Shown here: positions 44,984 through 53,892 of the stretch, in pieces | How the letters are laid out: the number at the start of each line of letters is the position of its first letter | Numbering within the stretch: the stretch's first letter is position 1 | NCBI GenBank assembly: GCA_965220715.1 | Contig: OZ244843.1 | Coordinates: 4,774,001-4,838,000 of the forward strand | DNA length: 64,000 nt | Source: Bin5 sp965220715 | GTDB lineage: Bacteria > Chloroflexota > Anaerolineae > Caldilineales > Caldilineaceae | Direction of reading: 5' to 3' | The notes under the pieces: model-generated | What the model was told of the DNA's origin: nothing | Databases searched by the model: none | The model's input: the letters and a program-made list of their open reading frames with translations, nothing else | Made by a program: the position numbers and the translations under genes

Positions 44984-46732
44984 ATGAATGAGCGTCCATT
45001 CCTGCTCTCTACACTGGTGGACTTCCCCGACGACTGCCAGCGGATCGAATTCACCGAAGATCTGGTGGCGCAGCTGATAGACCGTCTCCACTGGATGGGC
45101 GTGCGCCGGGTCTATTGGAACTACTATAACGCCGGTCACTGGGAGTGGTTCCTTGCATACGGGCCGCTCGGAGGCGTGACCAAAACGCTTGAAAACCTGG
45201 GCGATCCAATGCGGGTAGGGCGGCGCCTCGCCCACGAGCGCGGCATGGAGTTCTACGCCGTCATCAAGCCCTATGAGAACGGCGTCAGCCACGCAAAGCC
45301 GAAGGCTGTCCTGACAAGTGAGGGCGTGACCGGGTTGCCCGGCATCGGCGGCTCCTACCACGTCGACCCCTGGGTGCTGGCGCGGCCGGAAATGCGGGTG
45401 AAAGCCCGCCAGGCGGACCTGCCGCACGGGCTGAATAAGTTGCCGGTCACACGTATCCAGCTGCGGCAGAAGGACATGACGCCGCTTCGCATCCGACCGG
45501 AAAACCTGGAGATCTGGACCAGCGACGACAACAACGGATACCGCAAGCGCGATCTGGAGTTTGACGTTAACGAAGGGGTAGAGACGTGCAGCCGCGACGT
45601 AATCGATATCGACGGCAATCCGGTCAGCAGCCGGGGCGAAGAGGTGCGCGTCCTCAATATCACCGGCCTCAATCTCCTGGACCCTTTCATTGCCGTCACC
45701 ACCAACTTCGAAGACCACGATGGCACCTTCGCCAACACTGCGGTGGAGATGGCGCACGCCTTTGGCCCGGACGACCAACCCCTGCCAATCGTTGTCGCCA
45801 GCCACAAGGCCATCTGGCGGCCGCAACGGGACCTGCGCAGCGGCGACCTCGAATTCGACACCGGCCTCGGCGGGGCAATGGTCCGCCTGGACGTATCAAA
45901 CTCCGCGGCCGAATTTGACAATGTACTCACCCACGCCGCCGACGCAGCGGACGGGGTCATCGCCTTTGCCAAAGGGCGCAACACATTCGTCTCCGGCTCG
46001 CTATGCGAGGGCGAACCCGAAGTTCAGGCCTTCTGGATGGAATGGGTCAGCGACTGCATTGCAGCCGGCGTAGACGGCGTAGACGTAAGAATCTCCTGCC
46101 ACAGTTCATGGACCGACTCACCGCAGATCTACGGCTTCAACCCGCCGGTCGCGGCCGAGTACGAACGGCGCTACGGCGTTAATCCCGATGTCGAGCCCTA
46201 TGATCCGGCGCTACTTGGCAACGTGAGGGGCGACCTGTACGATCGATTCCTACGCGCAGCCAGGACGCGCCTCGCGGCCGCCGGGTTGCCGATGCACCAT
46301 CATATTGAAATCGAGTCCTTCCGACCGGACGCCTCGCCGTCACGCACGCGTTCCCGTCCCGGTAACATCACTTTCCACTGGCGCCGCTGGCTGCAAACCG
46401 GCCTCACCGACGAGACGACCCTATTTGGCCGCCAATGGCCGCCCGAACGCCTCCTCAGCGACGCCTTTGTGCACGATGTGCTGGATGAAGTAACCGCAAA
46501 CAATGTGCCCGCGCACCTGAGCCTGCCTGTGAATGTTTCGGGCGCCGACGGCGGCCGGCTGGCCGATCAGATCGAGTACACTTATCGTTCCGGACGGCTC
46601 GACGGTTATACCATATATGAGACCGCAGCCCTTTACGACAGGCGCCATACAGGAGCCGACGGCCGCCTGCGTTTCCTTCCCGGCCTGACCGAAGCTGTGC
46701 GGGAACGCGCCGGGGAATTGGGCTTGCTGTGA
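44984..46732 (+). CDS. Predicted TIM-barrel glycoside hydrolase-like protein
   Basis: A 582-residue soluble protein without signal peptide. The N-terminal segment (LVAQLIDRLHWMGVRRVYWNYYNAGHWEWFLAYG) and the strand GVDGVDVRISCHSSWTD followed by AAEYERRYGVNP resemble family-10-like predicted glycosyl hydrolases. A beta-rich stretch lies in the middle (about 150-290). HHHIEIESFRPDASPS may carry a catalytic acid but I cannot assign it. AAGGAA precedes ATG 44984. Position between permeases and a sialidase-like gene supports a role in breaking down an imported glycan. Family assignment is moderate. Confidence 0.55.
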   Translation: MNERPFLLSTLVDFPDDCQRIEFTEDLVAQLIDRLHWMGVRRVYWNYYNAGHWEWFLAYGPLGGVTKTLENLGDPMRVGRRLAHERGMEFYAVIKPYENGVSHAKPKAVLTSEGVTGLPGIGGSYHVDPWVLARPEMRVKARQADLPHGLNKLPVTRIQLRQKDMTPLRIRPENLEIWTSDDNNGYRKRDLEFDVNEGVETCSRDVIDIDGNPVSSRGEEVRVLNITGLNLLDPFIAVTTNFEDHDGTFANTAVEMAHAFGPDDQPLPIVVASHKAIWRPQRDLRSGDLEFDTGLGGAMVRLDVSNSAAEFDNVLTHAADAADGVIAFAKGRNTFVSGSLCEGEPEVQAFWMEWVSDCIAAGVDGVDVRISCHSSWTDSPQIYGFNPPVAAEYERRYGVNPDVEPYDPALLGNVRGDLYDRFLRAARTRLAAAGLPMHHHIEIESFRPDASPSRTRSRPGNITFHWRRWLQTGLTDETTLFGRQWPPERLLSDAFVHDVLDEVTANNVPAHLSLPVNVSGADGGRLADQIEYTYRSGRLDGYTIYETAALYDRRHTGADGRLRFLPGLTEAVRERAGELGLL

Positions 46733-46801
46733 GCCATGCAGTGGCCGGTACATTGTCGGGTACAGTAGCCGGCCGCGAGCCACCGCAGTGAGGAGACGAT
46801 T

Positions 46802-47956
46802 ATGCCGCAGATCACCCTGGGCGAACCGGTTCTGGTTCACCAGGCCCCGGTTGAGGTAAAAGAATGGGGTCCTTGGCAGTTTCCCCACCTTGAACGCCTG
46901 GCCGACGGCCGCATCCACCTCGAATTCCACGTCGAAGCGGATTCGGTCACCGCCTACGGTTTGCCCTCCAGGCATGCGCTCTCCGCCGACGAAGGCAAAT
47001 CCTGGGAAGCGGTTGAAGGCCGCGATGCCCGCGGCGGTCAGTTGCTGCCAAACGGAGACCGACTGCTCCCAATACAGTTACAGTCTCGCAACCGCGACAA
47101 GGTGACGTTACCTGAACCAGTGTTGGTTCAGGAAGATGCGCCCAACCGCATAACCCACATTTATCGCGGCGCCGACTTTTCCGCCGAACTCTCAGGTTGG
47201 CGCTTCTTGCGCCTGCGTAGCGGCGAATCAACCTGGATCGAGGAGACGGCCTCCGTAAATATGCCCGGAGAAATCCGCATCGTCCGCGAAGGCATGTACG
47301 CCTTCTGGCCCTCCTTTCACCATGGCCGGCTGCAGCTGGCCCCCGACGGCTCCCTCTGTAGTGCACTCCATACCAAGCGCATCGTCGGTGGACGTGTACA
47401 AACGGCCAACAGCATCGTCTTCCTGCGTTCAGAGGATCACGGGCATACGTGGGGCGTGCTCGGCGAAATCCCCTACCGGCCCGACAGGGCGGCCGATCCG
47501 CAGGCCGACCGCCGCGACGGTTTCACCGAGCCGGAGTTCAACTTCATGCCGGATGGCTCGGTGCTGTGCCTGATTCGCACCCATGACCTGCTGGGGGTTG
47601 GCCCGCTATATTGGTCCCGCTCGCTGGACAGCGGGCAGACGTGGAGCCATCCACGCGTATTCGACGACTGCGGCGTATGGCCGCGCTTATTGACCCTTGA
47701 GAATGGCGTGACGCTTGCGGCTTACGGAAGGCCCGGTCTGTACGTTCGTGCGACGGCGGACCCGACCGGTCTTGAGTGGGAGGAGAGAGAGGTGGTTGTC
47801 GAGCCGGCCGAGGGGCGCAGCGATACCTGCTCCTACTCTGCACTGCTGGCGCTGAATGACCGGACTGCGCTGTTGGCCTACTCGGATTTCAACTACCCCA
47901 ACGAGCAAGGACGGAAATGCAAGACGATCCTTGTGCGCACGGTGACCGTTGCATAA
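46802..47956 (+). CDS. Asp-box (sialidase-like) beta-propeller protein 3
   Basis: A 384-residue propeller protein with Asp boxes SADEGKSW, SEDHGHTW and SLDSGQTW. EFNFMPDGSVLCLIRTHD and LENGVTLAAYGRPGLYVRAT fit the sialidase fold. No signal peptide. GAGGAG precedes ATG 46802. It is the third such protein in 10 kb and is clearly divergent from the other two, suggesting that each removes a different residue or linkage. A copy of the dispersed TGGC-type repeat lies just after the stop. Confidence 0.78.
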   Translation: MPQITLGEPVLVHQAPVEVKEWGPWQFPHLERLADGRIHLEFHVEADSVTAYGLPSRHALSADEGKSWEAVEGRDARGGQLLPNGDRLLPIQLQSRNRDKVTLPEPVLVQEDAPNRITHIYRGADFSAELSGWRFLRLRSGESTWIEETASVNMPGEIRIVREGMYAFWPSFHHGRLQLAPDGSLCSALHTKRIVGGRVQTANSIVFLRSEDHGHTWGVLGEIPYRPDRAADPQADRRDGFTEPEFNFMPDGSVLCLIRTHDLLGVGPLYWSRSLDSGQTWSHPRVFDDCGVWPRLLTLENGVTLAAYGRPGLYVRATADPTGLEWEEREVVVEPAEGRSDTCSYSALLALNDRTALLAYSDFNYPNEQGRKCKTILVRTVTVA

Positions 47957-48130
47957 CACCAGCGGCTCGTAGCCTGTGGATGGTAACTGGCCACCGCATG
48001 AACATCCCTCAAGGGATGAAAGGAGGTACTAACCGCTCGCTCCCCCTTTGACATTTCGGTCGGTTGGCCAAGGGATCTGGCCGACCCCATAAAGTGGATG
48101 AGAAGGATTACCTTTTTCAGGAGGAGAGCA

Positions 48131-50272
48131 ATGGCAGCCAGAAAGAAGCTAATGCGCCCGTTTTTGTCCAACCTCACGCAAAGACGGATGAACAGGCGGG
48201 ATTTCCTGCGCATTTCGACAGCAGGCGCTGCGGGGATCGTGATCGTAGCCTGCGGGCCGCCAGGGGCCGAGAGTGAAGCTCCGGCCGAAGCGGCCGCGGG
48301 ACAGGGAGCGGTCGAAAAAGAGGCCGCAGCGTCCGAGGGGGCGCTCGGGCAGGAACTCATGAGGGTCGAAGGCGAGCCTTACGTCGACCACATCTTCGCC
48401 ACGGTAGAGGACTATGAGGCAGCCACCGGAAAGACCATCGACGCTTTCAGCGAGGCGCCCGAGTTGGCGGCTCGGGTCGCAAGCGGCGACCTGCCTCCGC
48501 TAATGGAGCGCCTGCCGGAAGACATAGGGGTTATACGCCCGCGCGAGTTCATCGGCCAATACGGTGGCGAGGCCGTCCTGGTGGGCGCGATGAAGGGGGC
48601 ATCGGTCTTTACGATTCCCACCGAGCATATGACACAGCGCATGTTGACCATGAACCCCGAGAACACGCAGTACTTCCCCAATCTGGCGGTCGACTGGGAG
48701 TTGGCGGAGGATGCCATGAGCCTGACCTGGCACTTGCGCAAGGGTGTGAAATGGTCTAACGGAGATGACTTCAGCGCCGACGACTTTGCGTTCTGGTATG
48801 AGGACATACTGCTCAATAAGGAGATCCTCTCGTCGGTCCCTGGCAGATATAAGGCCGGTGGAGAGGTGATGGGTTTCAATCGGATCGATGACTATACCGT
48901 GCAGTTCACTTTCGCGGCGCCCTACTACCGGGCGCTTGAGGTATTCGCCGGCCGGCGCCAGGCGGACCCCTCGCAGTTCCTGAAGCAGTACATGCCCAAA
49001 TACAACGATGGCGCCGAGGCCCTGGCCGAGGAGGAGGGTTTCGAGTCATGGCAAAAGGCGGTTCAGTACTACGTATCCGGGGACCATGGGGCCGGCTTTT
49101 CCCCCGCGGCGCCCACTCTTAACCCGTGGTACGTCGCAGATATGAGCGCTGACTCGGCCCTGTGGGTTCGCAACCCCTACTTCTGGCGGGTGGACACAGC
49201 CGGCAACCAGTTGCCCTACATCGACACCATCCTGATTCTGATCGGCGAGTCCCGCTCCCAGACCGGCGCTTTGGTGAAGATGATTGCCGGCGAGATCGAC
49301 TTCGCCGGCGACTCTGTCGGACTTGCCCTCAGAGACACGCCCCTGTTGAAGGAGAACGAAGAGGCGGGCGATTATACGACCTACCTCATGGACAACACCA
49401 GCCGCACGAATGCGTTGATCTTCGCCCTGAACTACACCCACCAGGATCCGGTTCTGAGGGAAATCTTCAACGACATTCGCTTCCGCCAGGCCCTTTCGCT
49501 GGCCATTGACCGCACCGAAATCGGCGAGAGCCTCATGTTTGGCCTGACCGAGCCTTGGGCCGCGCCGGCCTCACGCGACTGGACCGGCTTTGAGGAGTGG
49601 ATGGCGACGAACCACGTGGAATTCGATGTGGACCAGGCCAACGCTCTACTGGATGAGATGGGTCTGGCTTGGGATGCTGACGGAGAGTATCGGATGCGGC
49701 CCGACGGTGAAAGGCTCTCCATCCTCGCCGAGTATTCCACCGCCGGCGTTTTTTACTTCCAGGATATGCTCGATCTGTTTGCGATCTACTTCAAGGAGAT
49801 CGGCATCGACTTCACGCCCAAAGAACTGCCCGGTGATGTGGTGGAGGGAAAACTCTACGCCAACGAGCTGGACTTCACGGTCAAGGAAGGCGGCCGCGAC
49901 GAGTACAGGGCGCGTGAGAGGGGGATCGGTTGGCTCGTGCCACCCTGGGGTGGGTTGTCCTCCGTCGGCTGGAGGCTATGGCTGGAAAACAACGGCGCAG
50001 AGGGGATCGAACCGCCGGAAGAAGTCAAGCGCCTCTGGGATGCAGCACAGCGGTGGAGCGTAGCGAGATTCGGTACCGACGAATACGAAAGACTGACAAG
50101 CGAGATTCTCACGCTCAATGCGGAGAACATGTGGGTGATCCACACCACCAGCGATCCGCCGGCGCTCTACTGCATGAGCAATCGCTTGGGGAATGCGCCC
50201 GGGAATGACGGCATCAAGGGTGGCTGGCGCATGAGGCCGTACCAACAGGAGACGTGGTTCCTCCACCAGTAA
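48131..50272 (+). CDS. Family-5 ABC transporter substrate-binding lipoprotein (system 2)
   Basis: A 713-residue receptor, larger than the usual 500-600. Tat motif NRRDFLRIST and lipobox IVACG, then an acidic linker. LTWHLRKGVKWSNGDDFSADDFAFWYEDI is the SBP_bac_5 motif, and FRQALSLAIDRTEI follows near residue 450. The N-terminal extension of about 100 residues (YVDHIFATVEDYEAATGKTI...) is typical of the large members found in Chloroflexota. ATG 48131 chosen because AGGAGGAGAGCA precedes it. It heads the complete second transporter. Confidence 0.93.
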   Translation: MAARKKLMRPFLSNLTQRRMNRRDFLRISTAGAAGIVIVACGPPGAESEAPAEAAAGQGAVEKEAAASEGALGQELMRVEGEPYVDHIFATVEDYEAATGKTIDAFSEAPELAARVASGDLPPLMERLPEDIGVIRPREFIGQYGGEAVLVGAMKGASVFTIPTEHMTQRMLTMNPENTQYFPNLAVDWELAEDAMSLTWHLRKGVKWSNGDDFSADDFAFWYEDILLNKEILSSVPGRYKAGGEVMGFNRIDDYTVQFTFAAPYYRALEVFAGRRQADPSQFLKQYMPKYNDGAEALAEEEGFESWQKAVQYYVSGDHGAGFSPAAPTLNPWYVADMSADSALWVRNPYFWRVDTAGNQLPYIDTILILIGESRSQTGALVKMIAGEIDFAGDSVGLALRDTPLLKENEEAGDYTTYLMDNTSRTNALIFALNYTHQDPVLREIFNDIRFRQALSLAIDRTEIGESLMFGLTEPWAAPASRDWTGFEEWMATNHVEFDVDQANALLDEMGLAWDADGEYRMRPDGERLSILAEYSTAGVFYFQDMLDLFAIYFKEIGIDFTPKELPGDVVEGKLYANELDFTVKEGGRDEYRARERGIGWLVPPWGGLSSVGWRLWLENNGAEGIEPPEEVKRLWDAAQRWSVARFGTDEYERLTSEILTLNAENMWVIHTTSDPPALYCMSNRLGNAPGNDGIKGGWRMRPYQQETWFLHQ

Positions 50273-50289
50273 CAGGTAGCCCTGAGTGT

Positions 50290-50331
50290 GGCAAGTGGTT
50301 AATGGTGAAAACACGCCGCTAACCACTTGCC
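50290..50331. repeat. 12-bp perfect inverted repeat of the TGGC/AGTGG family
   Basis: GGCAAGTGGTTA and TAACCACTTGCC pair around 18 bases between the binding-protein and permease genes. Could act as a stabilising or attenuating hairpin that lowers permease expression relative to the receptor. It belongs to a dispersed repeat family seen in several gaps of the window. Confidence 0.55.
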
Positions 50332-50358
50332 AATATCCAATATTCACGAGCCAATACT

Positions 50359-51357
50359 ATGGCACTGTATCTCTTCCGCCGCTTCATATATATGATTATG
50401 CTGGTGTGGGTGGTCAGTGGCGTGAGTTTTCTGATCATCCAACTACCTGCCGGGGACTACGTCGACCGGCTCAAGCTCGAGTACAAGGCAAGGGGAGAGG
50501 AACTCGAGCAGGAGGACCTGGAAAACCTGAGATTCCGATTTGGGCTGGATGAACCAGCATTCGTCCAATATCTGAGTTGGGCCGGGAACATCCTGCAGGG
50601 GGACTTGGGCTGGTCATTCTCGCACGAGCAGCCCGTGACCAAGGTCATCGGTGATCGCATTGGACTCACGGTCGCGATCTCCATAATCACCCTGCTCTTC
50701 ACCTATCTTTTGGCAATCCCCATCGGCATCTACTCGGCCACGCACCAGTATTCGATCGGCGATTATGTTGGCATGTTTGTCGGCTTCCTCGGCAGGGCCA
50801 TACCGAATTTCCTGCTGGCGCTTATCCTGATCTACTTCTTTCTCAATATAGGGGCGGGCAAGAGCGTGGGAGGGCTATTCTCCAAAGACTTTGTTCGCGC
50901 CCCGTGGAGTGTGGCCAAATTCATCGACTTTCTCAAGCATCTCCCGCTGCCCATCTTTATTATCGGCACCGCGGCGACAGCAGGATTGATCCGCACGATG
51001 CGCGCGACGTTGCTCGATGAACTCGGCCGCCAGTACGTGATTACGGCCCGCGCCAAGGGGCTGCATGAAACCAAGCTTGTTCTCAAGTATCCCGTGCGGG
51101 TGGCGCTCAACCCCATGGCCAGCACGATCGGGTGGCTGCTGCCGGAAATCGTCTCCGGGAGCGTCATTACCGCAATGGTTCTGAACTTGCCGACAGTCGG
51201 TCCAAGGTTGTTCAGCGCGCTGCTGGCGGAGGACATGTTTCTGGCCTCAAGTCTTCTGTTCTTCCTCACAGCACTGACTGTCGTAGGCACGTTCATTTCG
51301 GATATGGCGCTCGTGATCGTGGACCCCCGTATACGGTTCACTGAAAGGGAGACCTGA
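50359..51357 (+). CDS. DppB/OppB-type ABC permease (system 2)
   Basis: A 332-residue permease. The lead LYLFRRFIYMIMLVWVVSGVSFLIIQL is followed by a longer cytoplasmic or periplasmic insert rich in Lys/Glu (EYKARGEELEQEDLENLR). The EAA loop is TARAKGLHETKLVLKYPVRVALNP, and it ends ALVIVDPRIRFTERET. It is followed by a second start-like ATG at 51361 and then MITE-like copy C, which separates it from its partner permease gene. Confidence 0.92.
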   Translation: MALYLFRRFIYMIMLVWVVSGVSFLIIQLPAGDYVDRLKLEYKARGEELEQEDLENLRFRFGLDEPAFVQYLSWAGNILQGDLGWSFSHEQPVTKVIGDRIGLTVAISIITLLFTYLLAIPIGIYSATHQYSIGDYVGMFVGFLGRAIPNFLLALILIYFFLNIGAGKSVGGLFSKDFVRAPWSVAKFIDFLKHLPLPIFIIGTAATAGLIRTMRATLLDELGRQYVITARAKGLHETKLVLKYPVRVALNPMASTIGWLLPEIVSGSVITAMVLNLPTVGPRLFSALLAEDMFLASSLLFFLTALTVVGTFISDMALVIVDPRIRFTERET

Positions 51358-51360
51358 GCG

Positions 51361-51402
51361 ATGTCGGACGAAAAGCAGTGGATAGGACACACCACTCACT
51401 AG
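51361..51402 (+). pseudogene. Possible displaced 5' end of the system 2 DppC gene
   Basis: Four bases after the permease stop, ATG 51361 opens MSDEKQWIGHTTH and meets TAG formed at the edge of the MITE-like element. The position is where the partner permease would normally begin, so this may be its original start cut off by the insertion. Too short to be sure. Confidence 0.35.
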
Positions 51403-51690
51403 GGCTCGTTGACGTTTGTCTGAACAACGACTTCCAGGTGCAAATTACGCCTGATCGTCGAAGGGCGGCGCAGTCACGCAAAGAAAATCCGATACGCCTT
51501 TGGTGTTCTCCGCGTCCCTCCGCGTCCTCCGCGGACAAAAAGGTGTTCTTCGCGACCCTTCGCGTGACTTCGCGGATCAATTGGTTTTGTCTATTTCAAC
51601 ATTCAAGCGAGAAACATCCCTAACAGGCCTGCAGGCTTTCAGTTCTTGTTGACATCTGAACAGCCTTCCCAAAATGTCAACGGAACCTAG
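51399..51690. mobile_element. MITE-like element, copy C (292 bp)
   Basis: Left end CTAGGGCTCGTTGACGTTT and, read inward on the minus strand, right end CTAGGTTCCGTTGACATTTT are imperfect inverted repeats. Inner blocks TGTCTGAAC (left) and GGCTGTTCAGA (right) recur at the matching ends of copy A. The interior carries CCGCGTCCCTCCGCG hairpins like those near copy B. No transposase frame. Sits between the two permease genes of system 2 with only nine bases before the next ATG. Confidence 0.7.
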
Positions 51691-51699
51691 CCACTATTC

Positions 51700-52803
51700 A
51701 TGACCGAGAGACTGAGCGCCGAAGAGCGGTATTACCTGGCCTCGCAGTGGCAACTGATGTGGCAGAAGTTTCGGCGTCACAAGTTAGCCATCGTCGGGGG
51801 GAGCATTCTGATCGTGCTCTATCTCCTGGCTATCTTCGCCGATTTCTTCGCGCCCTATCCCAAAGAGTTTCGCTTTTCAGCCTTCCCCTATCGTCCACCC
51901 ACGCCCGTTCATCTCTTCGACGACGAGGGCAAATTCCGCGGCCCCTTTGTCTATGGCGTCACCTCGGAAAGGAACACAGAGACGCTTCGACTCATGTTCA
52001 AGACGGACACCTCCACGATCTATCCCCTGCACTTCTTTACCCGCGGAGAACCGCACAAGCTGTTGGGGATCATCAAAACCGATATCTATCTCTTCGGCGT
52101 TGAAGAGCCAGGGGCTATCTACCTGTTCGGCGCAGATAGCATCGGGCGCGATCTCTTCTCGCGCACCATTCACGGCGCGCGCCTGTCGCTGTCGATTGGA
52201 TTAGTCGGAGTGGCGCTTTCCTTCGTCATCGGTGTAACCTTGGGCGGTATCTCCGGCTATTTCGGGGGCGAGGTCGACACGGTGGTTCAACGGATCATCG
52301 AGTTTCTGATCTCGATACCGACTATTCCCCTATGGGCGGCGTTGAGTGCCGCCCTCCCCCGAGACTGGTCGACGGAAATGGTCTACTTCGGAATCGTGGT
52401 ACTCCTGTCACTGGTGGGGTGGGGAGGGCTTGCCCGCGTGGTTCGAGGCAAGCTCCTGGAGTTGCGCGAGATGGATTACGTCCTGGCGGCGCGCGCCGCT
52501 GGCGTGAGTGAATGGACCATCATTCGGGCCCATCTGATCCCGAATTTCGCCGGTTATCTGATCGTCAATGTATCTCTTGCCATTCCGGGAATGATTCTTG
52601 CGGAAACGGCGCTGAGTTTTCTGGGATTGGGGTTGCGTCCGCCGGCCGTCAGCTGGGGTGTCCTCCTGGAAAAATCGCAGAATCTTGCCAGCGTCGCGGT
52701 CTACTGGTGGACACTGATTCCCGCCCTGTTTGTGGTCATAACGGTCATGGCCTTCAACTTCGTGGGCGATGGGTTGCGGGACGCCGCCGATCCATACAGA
52801 TAG
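51700..52803 (+). CDS. DppC/OppC-type ABC permease (system 2)
   Basis: A 367-residue permease, longer than system 1's because of a roughly 100-residue extracytoplasmic insert (PYPKEFRFSAFPYRPPTPVH...KTDTSTIYPLHFF) after the first helix, a form seen in large family-5 systems. LFGADSIGRDLFSRTIHGARLSLSIGLV is the signature, and the EAA loop reads LAARAAGVSEWTIIRAHLIPNFAGYL. The ATG at 51700 lies nine bases after the MITE-like element and has no ribosome-binding site, so initiation may be impaired or start elsewhere. Confidence 0.92.
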   Translation: MTERLSAEERYYLASQWQLMWQKFRRHKLAIVGGSILIVLYLLAIFADFFAPYPKEFRFSAFPYRPPTPVHLFDDEGKFRGPFVYGVTSERNTETLRLMFKTDTSTIYPLHFFTRGEPHKLLGIIKTDIYLFGVEEPGAIYLFGADSIGRDLFSRTIHGARLSLSIGLVGVALSFVIGVTLGGISGYFGGEVDTVVQRIIEFLISIPTIPLWAALSAALPRDWSTEMVYFGIVVLLSLVGWGGLARVVRGKLLELREMDYVLAARAAGVSEWTIIRAHLIPNFAGYLIVNVSLAIPGMILAETALSFLGLGLRPPAVSWGVLLEKSQNLASVAVYWWTLIPALFVVITVMAFNFVGDGLRDAADPYR

Positions 52804-52861
52804 TGGGGCCGACTGATAGCGAAGAGTGGAGAGTAAGCCCCACTAGCCATTAACCACTACG

Positions 52862-53890
52862 ATGACACCTATGCCAGCATCAATGTCCTCTACAGAGTCT
52901 CCCCTGCTGGAGGTGCAGGATCTCAAAACCTACTTCTTTGTGGAAGAAGGGATCCTGAAAGCAGTGGACGGTGTGAGTTTCACCGTGAATCGAAATGAGA
53001 CGCTGGGCCTGATTGGCGAGAGTGGCTCCGGCAAGAGCGTGACCGCCGCATCAGTGATGCGCATCGTGTCGTCTCCGGGGAAGTTAGTGGAGGGACAGAT
53101 CCTGCTGCGCTCGGATGGGGAGATCATCGATCTTGCGCAACTAAATCCCTCGGGCAGCGAGATTCGCAGCATTCGGGGAAAAGAGATCTCGATGGTGTTT
53201 CAGGAGCCGATGACGAGCCTTTCCCCGGTGCATACCATAGGAAATCAGATCCGGGAGTCAATCCTGCTGCACCGCACGAATGATAAAGCAGAGGCGCAGG
53301 AAATCACGCTGGACATGCTGAACCGGGTAGGCATCGCGAATCCTGCGCAGCGAATCAATGCCTACCCGCACCAACTGTCGGGGGGAATGCGACAGAGAGC
53401 GATGATCGCCATGGCCCTGTCGTGCCACCCGAGGCTGCTGATAGCGGATGAGCCGACGACGGCCCTGGACGTGACGGTACAGGCGCAGATACTGGATCTG
53501 ATCAAGGAATTGCAGGCACAGTTCCAGATGGCGGTGCTGTACATCACACACGATCTGGGGGTCATTGCCGAGACATGCCACAGGGTCGCGGTGATGTACC
53601 TGGGGAGGATCGTGGAGCTTGGCTCTGTGCGCGACATCTTCTATCGCCCCCTGCATCCCTACACCGCGCTCTTGCTGAAGTCGAGGCCGCGAATGACCCA
53701 GGGGGCCAGGCAACGGCTGGAGTCGATAGAGGGCAACGTGCCGGTACCGCTGGACCCGCCGCTGGAATGCGGTTTTCGGGGGCGCTGTCCGGAGGCGATA
53801 AAGGGAGTCTGCGACATGAGTGTGCCTGAGCTTATTGAGTGGGAAGAGGGTCATTGGGTGCGTTGCTTCTTATACGAAAAGACAAGGTAG
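52862..53890 (+). CDS. DppD/OppD-type ABC transporter ATPase
   Basis: A 342-residue ATPase. Walker A is GESGSGKS near residue 51, the signature LSGGMRQRAM and Walker B LLIADEPTTALD follow, and the H-loop is YITHDLG. The C-terminal oligopeptide-type extension carries the cysteine set CGFRGRCPEAIKGVC, which in this family binds an iron-sulfur-like cluster. ATG 52862 is chosen; in-frame ATGs a few codons later are possible. It ends two bases before the next ATPase start. Confidence 0.95.
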   Translation: MTPMPASMSSTESPLLEVQDLKTYFFVEEGILKAVDGVSFTVNRNETLGLIGESGSGKSVTAASVMRIVSSPGKLVEGQILLRSDGEIIDLAQLNPSGSEIRSIRGKEISMVFQEPMTSLSPVHTIGNQIRESILLHRTNDKAEAQEITLDMLNRVGIANPAQRINAYPHQLSGGMRQRAMIAMALSCHPRLLIADEPTTALDVTVQAQILDLIKELQAQFQMAVLYITHDLGVIAETCHRVAVMYLGRIVELGSVRDIFYRPLHPYTALLLKSRPRMTQGARQRLESIEGNVPVPLDPPLECGFRGRCPEAIKGVCDMSVPELIEWEEGHWVRCFLYEKTR

Positions 53891-53892
53891 CA

